Part shown: positions 10,181-19,363 of the stretch, one piece after another | Layout: each line of letters opens with the position of its first letter | How positions within the stretch are numbered: position 1 is the stretch's first letter | Assembly (NCBI RefSeq): GCF_020177575.1 | Contig: NZ_JAHTBK010000001.1 | Span: 2,353,875-2,417,874, forward strand | Source of the DNA: Hasllibacter sp. MH4015 | Lineage (GTDB): Bacteria > Pseudomonadota > Alphaproteobacteria > Rhodobacterales > Rhodobacteraceae | DNA: 64,000 nucleotides | Direction: 5' to 3' | Made by a program: the position numbers and the translations under genes | Notes under the pieces: model-generated | Told to the model about the DNA's origin: nothing | Seen by the model: the letters and a program-made list of their open reading frames with translations, nothing else | The model's database searches: none

Positions 10181-10449
10181 CTGTTCTCTCTTGTACGGGG
10201 GCGGACCCGATGACGGTATGGCCCCGCCCGGATGCTGTCAAATTCTACGACTGCCACCAAATTAAGCATGACGCGACGGCAGAAGGCTTGCATTTTCGCG
10301 GCGTTAAGCAAACCATGTGCGCATGCGGCCCTGGGCAGGGTGGTTGCTTGCGACCATCCGGAACCGGGGCCAACATCAGACGAGTGAGCACCGGTAAGGT
10401 GACTTTGCCAATCAGAGGCAAGAGCGTCCAACAAGGAGAGACATTCAAT
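10181..10449. promoter_or_regulatory. divergent control region of the peptide-uptake locus
   Basis: The 269 bases between the leftward ATPase gene and the rightward solute-binding protein gene must hold both promoters. A strong ribosome-binding site (AAGGAGAG, about 10434-10441) lies before ATG 10450. I see no clear operator and no regulator gene beside it. Confidence 0.5.
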
Positions 10450-12168
10450 ATGACACGCAAAATTCTTTTGCTCGGAGCGGCCGCAATGGCCATGGCTCCC
10501 ATGGCGGCCTGGGCCGACGGGCACCTTGCCCGCGGCGGGTCCGGCCATCTCAACATCATCTACTGGCAGGCGCCTTCGACGCTGAACCCGTATCTGTCGG
10601 GCGGCACGAAAGAGGTCGAGTCGGCCTCGCTGGTGCTGGAATCGCTCGCACGCTTCGATGACACGGGCGAAATGGTACCGTGGCTCGCCGCCGAGATCCC
10701 GACCGTCGAGAATGGCGGTATTTCCGAGGACCTGACCCAGATCACCTGGCAGCTTCAGGAAGGTGTCCTTTGGTCCGACGGCACGCCGCTGACGGCCGCC
10801 GACGCCGTGTTCACCTGGCAATATTGCACCGATCCCGAAGGCGGCTGCGCGCAGGCGTCCTATTTCGATGGTGTGGAAGAGATCGTGGCCGTGGATGACA
10901 CCACGATCCAAATCACCTTCAACGCGCCGACGCCGTTCCCCTATACCGCGCTCGTCGGTTCGGAGAGCCCGATCATCCAGGCCGCGCAATTCGCCGATTG
11001 CATGGGCGCCCGCGCCCCGGAATGCACCGAGGCCAACTTCGGCCCCATCGGCACCGGCCCGTTCGTCGTGACCGAATTCCGTCCCAATGACGTGATCGAA
11101 TTCGTGGCCAACGACAATTACCGCGTGCCGGATCAGCCGCACTTCGCCTCCGTGACCTTCAAGGGTGGCGGCGATGCGACGGCAGCGGCCCGGTCGGTTC
11201 TGGAAACCGGCGAGTTCGACTATGCGTGGAACCTTCAGATCGACCCGACGATCCTCGCGCAGATGGAAGCGCAGGGGAACGGCACGGTCGTGACCGCGTT
11301 CGGCACCTCGGTCGAGCGTCTGCACCTGAACCAGACCAACCCCGACCCGGCGCTGGGTGATGCCCGCTCCACCGTCGATGGCGGTCCGCACCCCTTCCTG
11401 ACCAACCCGATCATCGGTCAGGCCATGTCCATGGCCATCGACCGTTCGCTGCTGGTCGAGGTCGGATACGGTGCCGGTGGTCAGCCCACCTGTAACGTCC
11501 TGCCCGCGCCCGCGGCCTATGCGTCGACTGCCAATGATGGTTGCCTCGTGCAGGACATCGAAGGCGCCAACGCGCTGCTTGATGAGGCCGGCATCGTCGA
11601 CACAGACGGCGACGGCATCCGCGAGTATGAAGGCGTGCCGCTGAGTGTGCTTTACCAGACCTCCACCAACGCCGTCCGTCAGGACACCCAGGCGCTGGTG
11701 AAGCAGTGGTGGGCCGAGATCGGCATCGACGCGGAGCTTCGCAACATCGACGCATCCGTGTTCTTCGGCGGCGACCCGGCCTCCCCGGACACCTTCCAGA
11801 AGTTCTATGCCGACGTGGAGATGTACACCAACAACTTCGCCGGTGTGGACCCGCAGGCCTACATGGCCAACTGGCGTTGCAGCGAGATCCCGGGCCCCGA
11901 CACCCAGTGGCAGGGCTCCAACATCCAGCGCTTCTGTGACCCGGCCTACGACGCCCTCGTGGACGAGATGGCCATCACCGCAGACCTGGCCGAGCGTGGT
12001 CGACTGGCGATGGAGATGAACGACATGATCATGCAGTCGTACTCCATCATCCCGCTGATCCACCGTGGCGGCGTGTCCGCACACGCCAACTCGCTTGGCG
12101 GCATCCGCATGTCCGACTGGGATTCGGAGCTGTGGAACATCGCCGAATGGCACCGCATCCCCGAGTGA
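10450..12168 (+). CDS. peptide ABC transporter solute-binding protein (family 5)
   Basis: A periplasmic receptor of 572 residues. The Sec signal peptide MTRKILLLGAAAMAMAPMAA is followed by WADGH, with cleavage likely after AWA. The family-5 fold is shown by STLNPYLSGGTKE, WQLQEGVLWSDGTPLTAADAVFTW and GTGPFVVTEFRPND. The frame is open upstream to 10210, but ATG 10450 has the strong ribosome-binding site and the signal peptide. First gene of the rightward transporter operon. A 10-bp hairpin just after the stop codon probably stabilises its transcript or lowers expression of the genes behind it. Confidence 0.95.
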   Translation: MTRKILLLGAAAMAMAPMAAWADGHLARGGSGHLNIIYWQAPSTLNPYLSGGTKEVESASLVLESLARFDDTGEMVPWLAAEIPTVENGGISEDLTQITWQLQEGVLWSDGTPLTAADAVFTWQYCTDPEGGCAQASYFDGVEEIVAVDDTTIQITFNAPTPFPYTALVGSESPIIQAAQFADCMGARAPECTEANFGPIGTGPFVVTEFRPNDVIEFVANDNYRVPDQPHFASVTFKGGGDATAAARSVLETGEFDYAWNLQIDPTILAQMEAQGNGTVVTAFGTSVERLHLNQTNPDPALGDARSTVDGGPHPFLTNPIIGQAMSMAIDRSLLVEVGYGAGGQPTCNVLPAPAAYASTANDGCLVQDIEGANALLDEAGIVDTDGDGIREYEGVPLSVLYQTSTNAVRQDTQALVKQWWAEIGIDAELRNIDASVFFGGDPASPDTFQKFYADVEMYTNNFAGVDPQAYMANWRCSEIPGPDTQWQGSNIQRFCDPAYDALVDEMAITADLAERGRLAMEMNDMIMQSYSIIPLIHRGGVSAHANSLGGIRMSDWDSELWNIAEWHRIPE

Positions 12169-12179
12169 TGTGAGAAAAA

Positions 12180-12207
12180 GGCCCGCGCGGGGTGTCTCGC
12201 GCGGGCC
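12180..12207 (+). terminator. strong GC hairpin after the solute-binding protein gene
   Basis: A 10-bp perfect stem (GGCCCGCGCG paired with CGCGCGGGCC) with an 8-base loop begins 12 bases after the stop codon. No T-run follows, so it is more likely a partial terminator or a 3' RNA-stabilising structure than a full stop. Confidence 0.6.
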
Positions 12208-12226
12208 AACCTCTGCACCTGAAACG

Positions 12227-12715
12227 ATGTATTTTCGCCCGGTTCTTTTGACCTTTGGTCTGCAAGCTTGCTTCGCTGTTTTCCCCGAAGCACTTGGAGC
12301 CGAGACATGGCAATGCCAGGCAACAGCATGGACGTCATTGGATGATCCAAGAATTTGGATCCCACTATACGAACTTTTGGCTACGGGTGAATGGGTGATG
12401 TCCCCAATAAACTACACGGTGCAATTGTCTGAAAACTTCGAACAGGGGCTGTGGACCTTCGAAGACGATAGCTTCGATGGCGCAGTCGTCGAAGTACACC
12501 TAGTAAGATGCGAAAACAATTATCCAACTCATGTCTGCAACAGGAATAGTGTTTTCAGCGATAGCAGCCTGGAAAGTACTGGTCCGCGAGGTTATTCGGT
12601 GAGCATCCCCGAAGACGGACAGAGAAGCGCAACAGCCATGGTTCCCGATTCAGATTATCCGGCCTTCATGAACGGACGCTGTTCACTCGTTACCGAAGAA
12701 CTATCCGGGGGCTAG
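12227..12715 (+). CDS. orphan exported protein inside the transporter operon
   Basis: A 162-residue protein matching no family I recognise. It begins with a likely Sec signal peptide (MYFRPVLLTFGLQACFAVFP, cleavage near ALGA-ET). The mature part is rich in Trp and Cys (TWQCQAT, VRCENNYPTHVCNRN, NGRCSLV), with four cysteines that could form two disulfides. Base composition and codon use are plainly more AT-rich than the genes on both sides. It sits between the solute-binding protein and the first permease, seven bases before the latter, a place where transporter operons normally hold nothing. No clear ribosome-binding site precedes ATG 12227. I read it as a late insertion; function unknown. 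Confidence 0.65.
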   Translation: MYFRPVLLTFGLQACFAVFPEALGAETWQCQATAWTSLDDPRIWIPLYELLATGEWVMSPINYTVQLSENFEQGLWTFEDDSFDGAVVEVHLVRCENNYPTHVCNRNSVFSDSSLESTGPRGYSVSIPEDGQRSATAMVPDSDYPAFMNGRCSLVTEELSGG

Positions 12716-12721
12716 GAAACA

Positions 12722-13744
12722 ATGCTGACCTACACGATCCGCCGTCTGATCCTTGCGATCCCGACGCTGCTGTTCATCAGCTTCATCATCTTCCTGATCG
12801 TGAAGCTGTCGCCGTCTGACCCGACGGCGGGTCTGCCGCTCACTATCCCGCCGGAGGTCCGTGAACAGATTCGTGAAAGCCTCGGCGTCAACGATCCGGT
12901 CTTCGTTCAGTATTTCAAATGGCTCAAACTGATGATGTGGGATGAGCCGCTGCATCTGATCGACGGCTGGTTCGGGACTGAGATCGCGCCGGAAGGCCCG
13001 CGCATCATCTCCTACCAGACCCGTAGCCCGGTGATGGACCTCATCATGCAGCGGATGCCCCAGACGCTCTGGGTTGTCGGCACGTCCTATATCGTTGGTA
13101 TCCTGATCGCCCTGCCGCTCGGCATCATCTCGGCCTACAAGCAATATTCGATCTTCGACCAGCTTGGCACGTTCATCTCCATGCTCGGCTTCTCGGTGCC
13201 CACCTTCTTCACCGGGGTCCTGTTCATCGTGATCTTCTCCACCTGGATCGACCGCGACAGCATCTTCTGGCTGCCATCGGTCTACGACACGACGCTGGAG
13301 GTGGTGGATTGGGACACGTTCGTTCTGCAATTCAAGCAGATGATCATGCCGGTCATGGTCCTGGGTCTGTTCAACGCCGCCCAGATCAGCCGCTACATGC
13401 GCGCCTCCATGCTCGACAACCTGAACCAGGATTACGTGCGCACGGCGCGGGCCAAGGGCCTGGGCGAGCGGACCGTGGTCCTTGTCCATGTGCTGCGCAA
13501 TTCGATGATCCCGGTCGTGACCGTCATCGCGCTCAATGTGCCGGCGGTGTTCGGCGGGGCCATCATCACCGAACAGGTCTTCAAGGTGAATGGGATCGGC
13601 CAGCTTCTGATCATCGCGATCCAGGCCGGTGACGTGCCGGTGGTGCAGACGGTCAGCTTCATCTTCGCGGTGCTGATCGTTCTCTTCAACCTTCTGGCCG
13701 ACATCCTGTACGGCGTGCTTGATCCGAGGATTCGCTATGACTGA
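12722..13744 (+). CDS. peptide ABC transporter permease, DppB type
   Basis: An inner-membrane permease of 340 residues. TM1 lies at the N-terminus (RRLILAIPTLLFISFIIFLI). The large periplasmic loop, longer than in E. coli DppB, contains HLIDGWFGTEIAPEG. The cytoplasmic EAA loop is YVRTARAKGLGERTVVLVHV, where the ATPase docks. The ribosome-binding site AGGAAAC lies at the end of the orphan gene. The stop overlaps the next permease start by eight bases. Confidence 0.93.
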   Translation: MLTYTIRRLILAIPTLLFISFIIFLIVKLSPSDPTAGLPLTIPPEVREQIRESLGVNDPVFVQYFKWLKLMMWDEPLHLIDGWFGTEIAPEGPRIISYQTRSPVMDLIMQRMPQTLWVVGTSYIVGILIALPLGIISAYKQYSIFDQLGTFISMLGFSVPTFFTGVLFIVIFSTWIDRDSIFWLPSVYDTTLEVVDWDTFVLQFKQMIMPVMVLGLFNAAQISRYMRASMLDNLNQDYVRTARAKGLGERTVVLVHVLRNSMIPVVTVIALNVPAVFGGAIITEQVFKVNGIGQLLIIAIQAGDVPVVQTVSFIFAVLIVLFNLLADILYGVLDPRIRYD

Positions 13745-14876
13745 CCCGGACCGACCGAACCAACCCGTTGCCACCTCCGGTGCCACGCCCGCAGGCGCCG
13801 CCCCGGTAATGGAACCCGCAACGCTCGCCGATCCCGGCGTCAGCCGGATGATCCAGGAACGCCCGCCGCGCAATCAGTGGTTCGACGTCTGGGACCAGTT
13901 CCGCACCCACAAGGGCGCGGTCTTCGGCTTGGGCTTCTTCATCTTCGCGCTGGCCTTCGTTTATCTCGGCCCGCTGATCTGGACTCTCGACAGCCAGTTC
14001 ATCGACATCCGCGCCCGCAATTCCGGGCATATGTTCGCCTGCCTCGGCGTTGGCGGCGGCTGGTTCAGCGTGGAGGGGTGGACAAGCTGGTTCCGCGACA
14101 TGCCCGCCTGTTTCTCCGATCCCGTGGAATTCAGCCGCGCCAACCCGATCTATGGACTGAAACTGACCTGGGCGCATCCCCTGGGGGCGGACCAGTTGGG
14201 CCGCGACATGCTGGCCCGGCTGATGTTCGGGGGGCAGACCTCCATCGCCGTGGGGCTGACCGCGATGCTGCTGGCGCTGTTCTTCGGCACGTTGATCGGC
14301 GTCGTCGCGGGCTATTTCCAGCGCCTCGACGGGCCGCTGATGCGCCTGACGGACCTGTTCCTTGCCATGCCACTGCTGCCGCTCCTGCTGGTCATCATCA
14401 TGCTGTTCCGCGATCAGCTGCGCTCCGCGTTCGGGCCGGAGGGCGGGATCTTCGTGCTCATCGTCTTCGTGATCGGCCTGACCTCCTGGATGCAGACCGC
14501 CCGCGTCGTGCGCGGCGACGTGCTGGCCTTGAAGGAGCGGGAGTTCGTGCTGGCCGCCAAGTCCATCGGCACGAAACCCAGCGCCATGATCATGCGGCAC
14601 ATCCTGCCTAACGTGATGTCGGCCATCATGGTATCCGCCACCCTCGGCATCGCCAACGCGATCATCACCGAAAGCGCGCTGTCTTTCCTGGGCCTCGGCT
14701 TTCCGTCTGACTTCCCCACCTGGGGCCGTATCCTCTTTGACGGCACCGATTGGCTCAGCTCCAATCCGGAGCGGGTGATCTGGCCCGGCATCCTGATCTC
14801 GCTGACCGTGTTGTCGGTGAACTATATCGGCGATGGCCTGCGCGACGCGCTCGACCCGCGGATCAGGGGACGCTAA
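13737..14876 (+). CDS. peptide ABC transporter permease, DppC type
   Basis: The second permease, 379 residues. A 50-residue Pro/Ala-rich cytoplasmic extension precedes the first membrane segment (GAVFGLGFFIFALAFVYLGP). Family marks: HPLGADQLGRDMLARLMFGG, the EAA loop (FVLAAKSIGTKPSAMIMRH) and SALSFLGLGFPSDFPTWG. ATG 13737 overlaps the preceding gene's end; an in-frame start at 13719 is less likely. Together with DppB-like, the fused ATPase and the binding protein it makes a complete importer. Confidence 0.93.
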   Translation: MTDPDRPNQPVATSGATPAGAAPVMEPATLADPGVSRMIQERPPRNQWFDVWDQFRTHKGAVFGLGFFIFALAFVYLGPLIWTLDSQFIDIRARNSGHMFACLGVGGGWFSVEGWTSWFRDMPACFSDPVEFSRANPIYGLKLTWAHPLGADQLGRDMLARLMFGGQTSIAVGLTAMLLALFFGTLIGVVAGYFQRLDGPLMRLTDLFLAMPLLPLLLVIIMLFRDQLRSAFGPEGGIFVLIVFVIGLTSWMQTARVVRGDVLALKEREFVLAAKSIGTKPSAMIMRHILPNVMSAIMVSATLGIANAIITESALSFLGLGFPSDFPTWGRILFDGTDWLSSNPERVIWPGILISLTVLSVNYIGDGLRDALDPRIRGR

Positions 14877-14882
14877 GGCGAC

Positions 14883-16460
14883 CTATAGCAACGTCCCCTG
14901 CCCGCCCGTGTCGGGATCGGGTTTTTTCGGTCTTGCCTTGGGCGCGGGCCGCGCCACGGCACCCGTAGGTGTAACGCCCAGGCGTCCATCGGCGAATTCC
15001 ACCTCCAACGCCCCGTGGCCCGCCGCGTCGGCCTTGGTCGTGACAACGCCCTGCCCCGCGCGCACCACCGCATAGCCGCGCCGCAACGTTTCCGTATAGC
15101 CGAGGGTCTGGCGCATCCGGTCAAGCGCGCGCAACCGCTCCAGCCGCTGGTGAAGCGTTGCGTTCGCGACCTGGGACAGGCGCTGGGTGGCGGCGCGGAA
15201 CCGGTCGTCCATCTGCGCCGTGCGGGCCGCAAGGCGCGCCGGGTCCAGCCGCGCGCTCAATCCCGCCAGATCACGGGCACCTTGGCGGATCAGGCTGCTC
15301 AAACGCCCCGCACTCAGACCCGCCGCCCTCTGGCCCAAGGCCAGCCTCTTGCTCGCAACCGCGCGGTCCAGTGACGGGTCCAGCCGCGCCGACAGCCGGT
15401 CCAGCCCCGCGCGCGCCTCCTGCGTCCGGCCCTTCAGCGCCGGATCAAGGCGCAGCGCCAACAGATCCAGCCGCTGCCGCGCGGCATCCAATAGCGTGTC
15501 CGACCGGGGCAACGCCCGGCCCAGATCGGTCAGCCGCTGCCGCCTTGCCTGCAATCCGCCCGTCACCGCGCGGGTCAAGATCCCGTCCTGCTGGCGCACC
15601 CAATTCAACATGTCCATGCGCACCGGCACGGCCTTCTCCGCCGCACCGGTGGGCGTCGGCGCCCGGTAATCGCTGGCGTAGTCAATCAGGGTCGTGTCGG
15701 TCTCGTGCCCCACGGCGGAGATCAGCGGAATGTCAGATTCCGCCGCCGCGCGCACCACCGCCTCCTCGTTGAACCCCCACAGATCCTCCAGCGAGCCACC
15801 GCCCCGCGCCACGATCAGCAGATCCGGGCTCGGCACAGCGCCCCCCGGCGTCAGCGCGTTGAACCCCCTTATCGCATTCGCCACTTCGGGGGCGCATTTC
15901 TCCCCCTGCACGGCGACGGGCCAGATCAGCACCTTGCGCGGGAACCGGTCCCTCAGGCGGTGCAGAATGTCCCGGATCACCGCACCGGAGGGCGATGTGA
16001 CGACGCCAATCACCTCCGGCAGGAACGGCAGGGGCTTCTTGCGCGCATCGTCGAAAAGACCCTCCGCCGCGAGCGCCGCCTTGCGCTTTTCCAGCATCGC
16101 CATCAGCGCGCCAACGCCCGCCGGGCGGATATCGTCAATGACCAACTGGTATTTCGATTGGCCGGGGAACGTCGTGATGCGGCCCGTTGCGATCACCTCC
16201 ATCCCCTCTTCCGGACGGTGGGCCATGCGCGTGGCGACACCCTTCCAGATCACGCCCGCCAGAACGCTGCGATCGTCCTTTAGGTCGAGGTAGATATGAC
16301 CCGAGCGTGGCAGGCTCAGCCGCCCGATTTCCCCTCTTACCCGAACGTGTGAAAACGCGCCTTCGACCGTCCGCTTCACCGCGCCGGAGATTTCCGAGAC
16401 GCTGAATTCCGGGGCATTGCCGGGGGTCGCGGCCCCCTCGTCGTCGATCAGGTCATCCAT
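14883..16460 (-). CDS. xseA: exodeoxyribonuclease VII large subunit
   Basis: Catalytic subunit of the single-strand-specific exonuclease VII, used in repair and in degrading damaged DNA. 525 residues. An OB-fold at the N-terminus (FSHVRVRGEIGRLSLPRSGHIYLDLKD) is followed by the catalytic domain (GVVTSPSGAVIRDILHRLRDRFP, LIVARGGGSLEDLWGFNEE, SAVGHETDTTLIDYASD) and a long coiled-coil stretch (about 270-450). The end is basic. It follows the glycine-rich-domain protein with no gap. xseB is not in the window. Confidence 0.96.
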   Translation of the reverse strand: MDDLIDDEGAATPGNAPEFSVSEISGAVKRTVEGAFSHVRVRGEIGRLSLPRSGHIYLDLKDDRSVLAGVIWKGVATRMAHRPEEGMEVIATGRITTFPGQSKYQLVIDDIRPAGVGALMAMLEKRKAALAAEGLFDDARKKPLPFLPEVIGVVTSPSGAVIRDILHRLRDRFPRKVLIWPVAVQGEKCAPEVANAIRGFNALTPGGAVPSPDLLIVARGGGSLEDLWGFNEEAVVRAAAESDIPLISAVGHETDTTLIDYASDYRAPTPTGAAEKAVPVRMDMLNWVRQQDGILTRAVTGGLQARRQRLTDLGRALPRSDTLLDAARQRLDLLALRLDPALKGRTQEARAGLDRLSARLDPSLDRAVASKRLALGQRAAGLSAGRLSSLIRQGARDLAGLSARLDPARLAARTAQMDDRFRAATQRLSQVANATLHQRLERLRALDRMRQTLGYTETLRRGYAVVRAGQGVVTTKADAAGHGALEVEFADGRLGVTPTGAVARPAPKARPKKPDPDTGGQGTLL

Positions 16461-17291
16461 TCAGTCGCCCCCGCATCCACCGCATCCGCCGCCGTCATTG
16501 CCGCCACCGCTATCATCGCCGAAAAACCAGGCCGCAAACCCGCCCGAGGTCTTTTTGTCCGCGCTGCCAGACGTGCTTCGATCATCGTTCCCGTCGCGGC
16601 GGCCCCGTCCGCCCCGGCTTCCGCCGTCGCCGTTCTCCCCGAACCAGACCTCCCCGTCGCGCTCCATCCGTTCCCGGCGGTTCCGCCGCCGCCTGCGTGG
16701 CGTGAGCAATACAAACAGAAACGCCACGCCGGTCACGGCGGTCAGGATCACCAGGATCGGTGTGGGATCGGTCATCACCAGGTACAGGCTGACCAGGAAC
16801 AGCGCCAGCGTGATGAAAACGGGGGAGGCAACACCCGCCCCCGTCTCGTCCTGCACCAACCGCCTGCGCCGCCGCCGCACGGTCGCATCGTCGCGCCCCC
16901 AGATATCCGCCGGCGGCTCGATCCCGAATTCCGCCTCATAAAGCGCCTTGGTGGCGGCGAATTGATCGCGGTAACGCGGCATCTCCTCCTCGCCCGCGCA
17001 AGGCTGGTGGTGAACCGGCCTCCCGATCACGTTCGGGCACAGATCCTCCCAATAGTCCCGCGTGAAGGTCAGGTGCATGTGCCACGCGGCATCGATGATC
17101 CGGCTTGGCGTGACCTGCCTGTCGCTCACCTGGGTGAGGTAGAGGAAGCGGCGATATTCCTCGATCACGCGCGCGGTGAAGGCCGCGCTCCACCCTTCTG
17201 CGCGCGCAAGCTTCACGGAATAGGGCGCGCTGCCATGGCCCTTGTCGAAGGCGAAGTCGGTCAGCCTTGCCCAAAGCTCCGGGTTTCGCAT
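16461..17291 (-). CDS. membrane protein with an N-terminal GRDP-like domain and Gly/Cys tail
   Basis: 276 residues in three parts. Residues 1-130 carry YRRFLYLTQVSDRQVTPS and IDAAWHMHLTFTRDYWEDLC, the signature of the glycine-rich-domain protein (GRDP, DUF1399-like) family, whose His and Trp residues look like a metal or ligand site. Two membrane segments follow (SPVFITLALFLVSLYLVM and TPILVILTAVTGVAFLFVLL), then an Arg-rich stop-transfer stretch. The tail is hydrophilic and ends in a Gly/Cys repeat (CGGCGGD). Function unknown. It is divergent from purD and abuts xseA. Confidence 0.75.
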   Translation of the reverse strand: MRNPELWARLTDFAFDKGHGSAPYSVKLARAEGWSAAFTARVIEEYRRFLYLTQVSDRQVTPSRIIDAAWHMHLTFTRDYWEDLCPNVIGRPVHHQPCAGEEEMPRYRDQFAATKALYEAEFGIEPPADIWGRDDATVRRRRRRLVQDETGAGVASPVFITLALFLVSLYLVMTDPTPILVILTAVTGVAFLFVLLTPRRRRRNRRERMERDGEVWFGENGDGGSRGGRGRRDGNDDRSTSGSADKKTSGGFAAWFFGDDSGGGNDGGGCGGCGGD

Positions 17292-17352
17292 GTTGTGCGC
17301 CCCTCATCTGCTCGTTATGCGTTGGCGCAAGCATAGCAGGGAGGTGCGGCCT

Positions 17353-18618
17353 TTGAACATCCTCATCCTTGGGTCCGGTGGGCGCGAACACAGCCTCGCC
17401 TGGGCCGTCTTGCAGAACCCCAAATGCGACCGCCTGATCGTGGCGCCGGGCAATGCCGGGATCGCCCAAATCGCGGATTGTTCAAGCCTGGATGTGGAAA
17501 ACCCTGCCGCCGTCTGCGAATTCGCGGCGGAAAACTCCATTGATTTCGTGATCGTAGGCCCCGAAGCTCCCCTCGCCGCCGGTGTTGTGGATATGTTGAG
17601 GGATGCGGGCTTTCTGGCATTCGGCCCGACGCGGGATGCGGCGCAGCTCGAGGCATCCAAGACTTTCACCAAGGAGGTGTGCGATGCGGCGGGCGCACCC
17701 ACCGCCGCCTGGGCACGGTTCACCGACGCCGCCACGGCCCGCGCCTATATCCGGGAGCGTGGTGCGCCGATCGTCGTGAAGGCCGATGGCCTCGCCGCCG
17801 GCAAAGGTGTGACTGTCGCCATGGACGTGGACGCGGCCCTCGCCGCAATCGACGACATGTTCAGCGGTGCCTTCGGCGCGGCGGGCGCGGAGGTGGTGAT
17901 CGAGGAGTTCATGGGCGGGGAGGAGGCGTCGTTCTTCGTGCTCTGCGATGGCGAGACTTGCCTGCCCATCGGCACCGCGCAAGACCACAAACGCGCCTTT
18001 GACGGGGATGCGGGGCCAAACACCGGCGGCATGGGCGCCTATTCCCCCGCCCCAATCCTGACCCAGGCCCTGCAAGACAAGGCGATGGCCGAGATCATCG
18101 AACCGACGATGGCGGAAATGGCCCGGCGCGGCGCGCCCTATACCGGCGTGCTCTATGCCGGATTGATGATCGCGGACGGCCAGCCCCGGCTCGTGGAATA
18201 CAATGCCCGCTTCGGCGATCCGGAATGCCAGGTGCTGATGATGCGCCTTGGCGGACAGGCCCTCGACCTCATGCTGGCCTGCGCCGAGGGGCGGTTGTCG
18301 GACGCGCAGGTCAACTGGGCCGACGACCACGCGATGACCGTGGTGATGGCGGCTAGAGGTTACCCCGGCGCTTACGACAAGGGCAGCGTGATCAAGGGCT
18401 TGGGCGAACTTCCGGAGACGTCGTCGGAAATGGTCTTCCACGCCGGGACCACCGCGAAGGACGGCGCGATCACCGCCACCGGTGGCCGCGTGCTGAACGT
18501 CACGGCGCGGGGGCCGGACCTGCAATCGGCCCGCGATCTGGCCTATTCCATGGCCGACCGGATCGACTGGCCGGAGGGCTTTTTCCGCAAAGATATCGGC
18601 TGGCGGGCGCTGGAATAA
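17353..18618 (+). CDS. purD: phosphoribosylamine-glycine ligase (GAR synthetase)
   Basis: Joins glycine to 5-phosphoribosylamine with ATP, the second step of purine synthesis. 421 residues. The N-domain is MNILILGSGGREHSLAWAV; the ATP-grasp domain has APIVVKADGLAAGKGV, then GGMGAYSPAP and EYNARFGDPECQ. The start is TTG 17353: AGGGAGGT lies seven bases upstream and the family N-terminus begins exactly there. The possible GTG at 17344 overlaps that ribosome-binding site. purE/purK lie 45 kb away in this window. Confidence 0.96.
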   Translation: MNILILGSGGREHSLAWAVLQNPKCDRLIVAPGNAGIAQIADCSSLDVENPAAVCEFAAENSIDFVIVGPEAPLAAGVVDMLRDAGFLAFGPTRDAAQLEASKTFTKEVCDAAGAPTAAWARFTDAATARAYIRERGAPIVVKADGLAAGKGVTVAMDVDAALAAIDDMFSGAFGAAGAEVVIEEFMGGEEASFFVLCDGETCLPIGTAQDHKRAFDGDAGPNTGGMGAYSPAPILTQALQDKAMAEIIEPTMAEMARRGAPYTGVLYAGLMIADGQPRLVEYNARFGDPECQVLMMRLGGQALDLMLACAEGRLSDAQVNWADDHAMTVVMAARGYPGAYDKGSVIKGLGELPETSSEMVFHAGTTAKDGAITATGGRVLNVTARGPDLQSARDLAYSMADRIDWPEGFFRKDIGWRALE

Positions 18619-18670
18619 CCTGCGGGCGCATTTCGCGTGGCCCTGCGAAAAGCAGTCTTCGCGCCAGTCC

Positions 18671-19363
18671 TCACCGCGCCTCGATCCAGGCCCCGTAATC
18701 CGACGCCAGAAGATGGGTCGGTGCCACGTCTTCCTCGATCTCCGCGAAACGTCCGATCGGCTCCCGGAACCAATTGTCGGTCTCGTCATTGTTGACCGTC
18801 GATACTTCCCCGATCAGCACGTCACCGCCCTCGCCCCAGAAAGCGTGCCAATCGCCGGGCATCAGCGTCACGCTTTCACCGGGCCGGAACAGCAGCACCT
18901 CTCCGGGCTTGAACCGCCGCGCTATCCCGTCGCACATCACCACGCCGCCTGCCTCCGGATCGCAGGACCCGTCGGGGGCGGAGCCGAATAGCTCGATGGC
19001 CAAACTCGCCCCGCCGCGGTTGATGATATCCTCCGCTTTCAGATAGTGGCGGTGCATCGGGCTGATCTGATCCTTGTTTGAAATCAACAGCTTCTCCGCA
19101 TAGCACATGCCGCCACCCGCCTGCAGGTCGCTCAGCCGCCCGTTGCGCAAGGTGAACAGGAACAACCCCAATTCATCGTATTTGCCCTGCCCGTAATCGG
19201 TGATGTCCCAGCCAAGCCGCCCCTCGAACACCGCGCGCGCCACGTCGCGCTTCTCCGCCATCTCCTCCGGCGTCCAATAGGCAAAGGGCGGCAGGACAAA
19301 TCCAAACGACCGGATGAAGTCATCCGCCTCCGCCATAATCTCGTTGATCCGTGACCGTTTCAT
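18671..19363 (-). CDS. D-lyxose/D-mannose isomerase family protein
   Basis: A cupin-fold metal-dependent ketol isomerase of 230 residues, the usual length. Metal ligands are probably in ISPMHRHYLKAEDIIN and in GDWHAFWGEGGDVLIGEVSTVN. Family members interconvert D-lyxose and D-xylulose or D-mannose and D-fructose; which one applies here is not visible. It converges on purD with 52 bases between, and no sugar transporter or kinase is nearby. Confidence 0.88.
   Translation of the reverse strand: MKRSRINEIMAEADDFIRSFGFVLPPFAYWTPEEMAEKRDVARAVFEGRLGWDITDYGQGKYDELGLFLFTLRNGRLSDLQAGGGMCYAEKLLISNKDQISPMHRHYLKAEDIINRGGASLAIELFGSAPDGSCDPEAGGVVMCDGIARRFKPGEVLLFRPGESVTLMPGDWHAFWGEGGDVLIGEVSTVNNDETDNWFREPIGRFAEIEEDVAPTHLLASDYGAWIEAR

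Noticed and set aside
10290-10303. Fourth copy of the tripartite motif (TGCA near GTTAAG)
   Set aside because: The gap is 10 rather than 7 bases, the second TGCA and the TTAACC box are missing.
9988-12153. Minus-strand open frame of about 721 codons opposite the first binding protein
   Set aside because: Shadow frame; runs into the ATPase gene in the wrong frame and has no motif.
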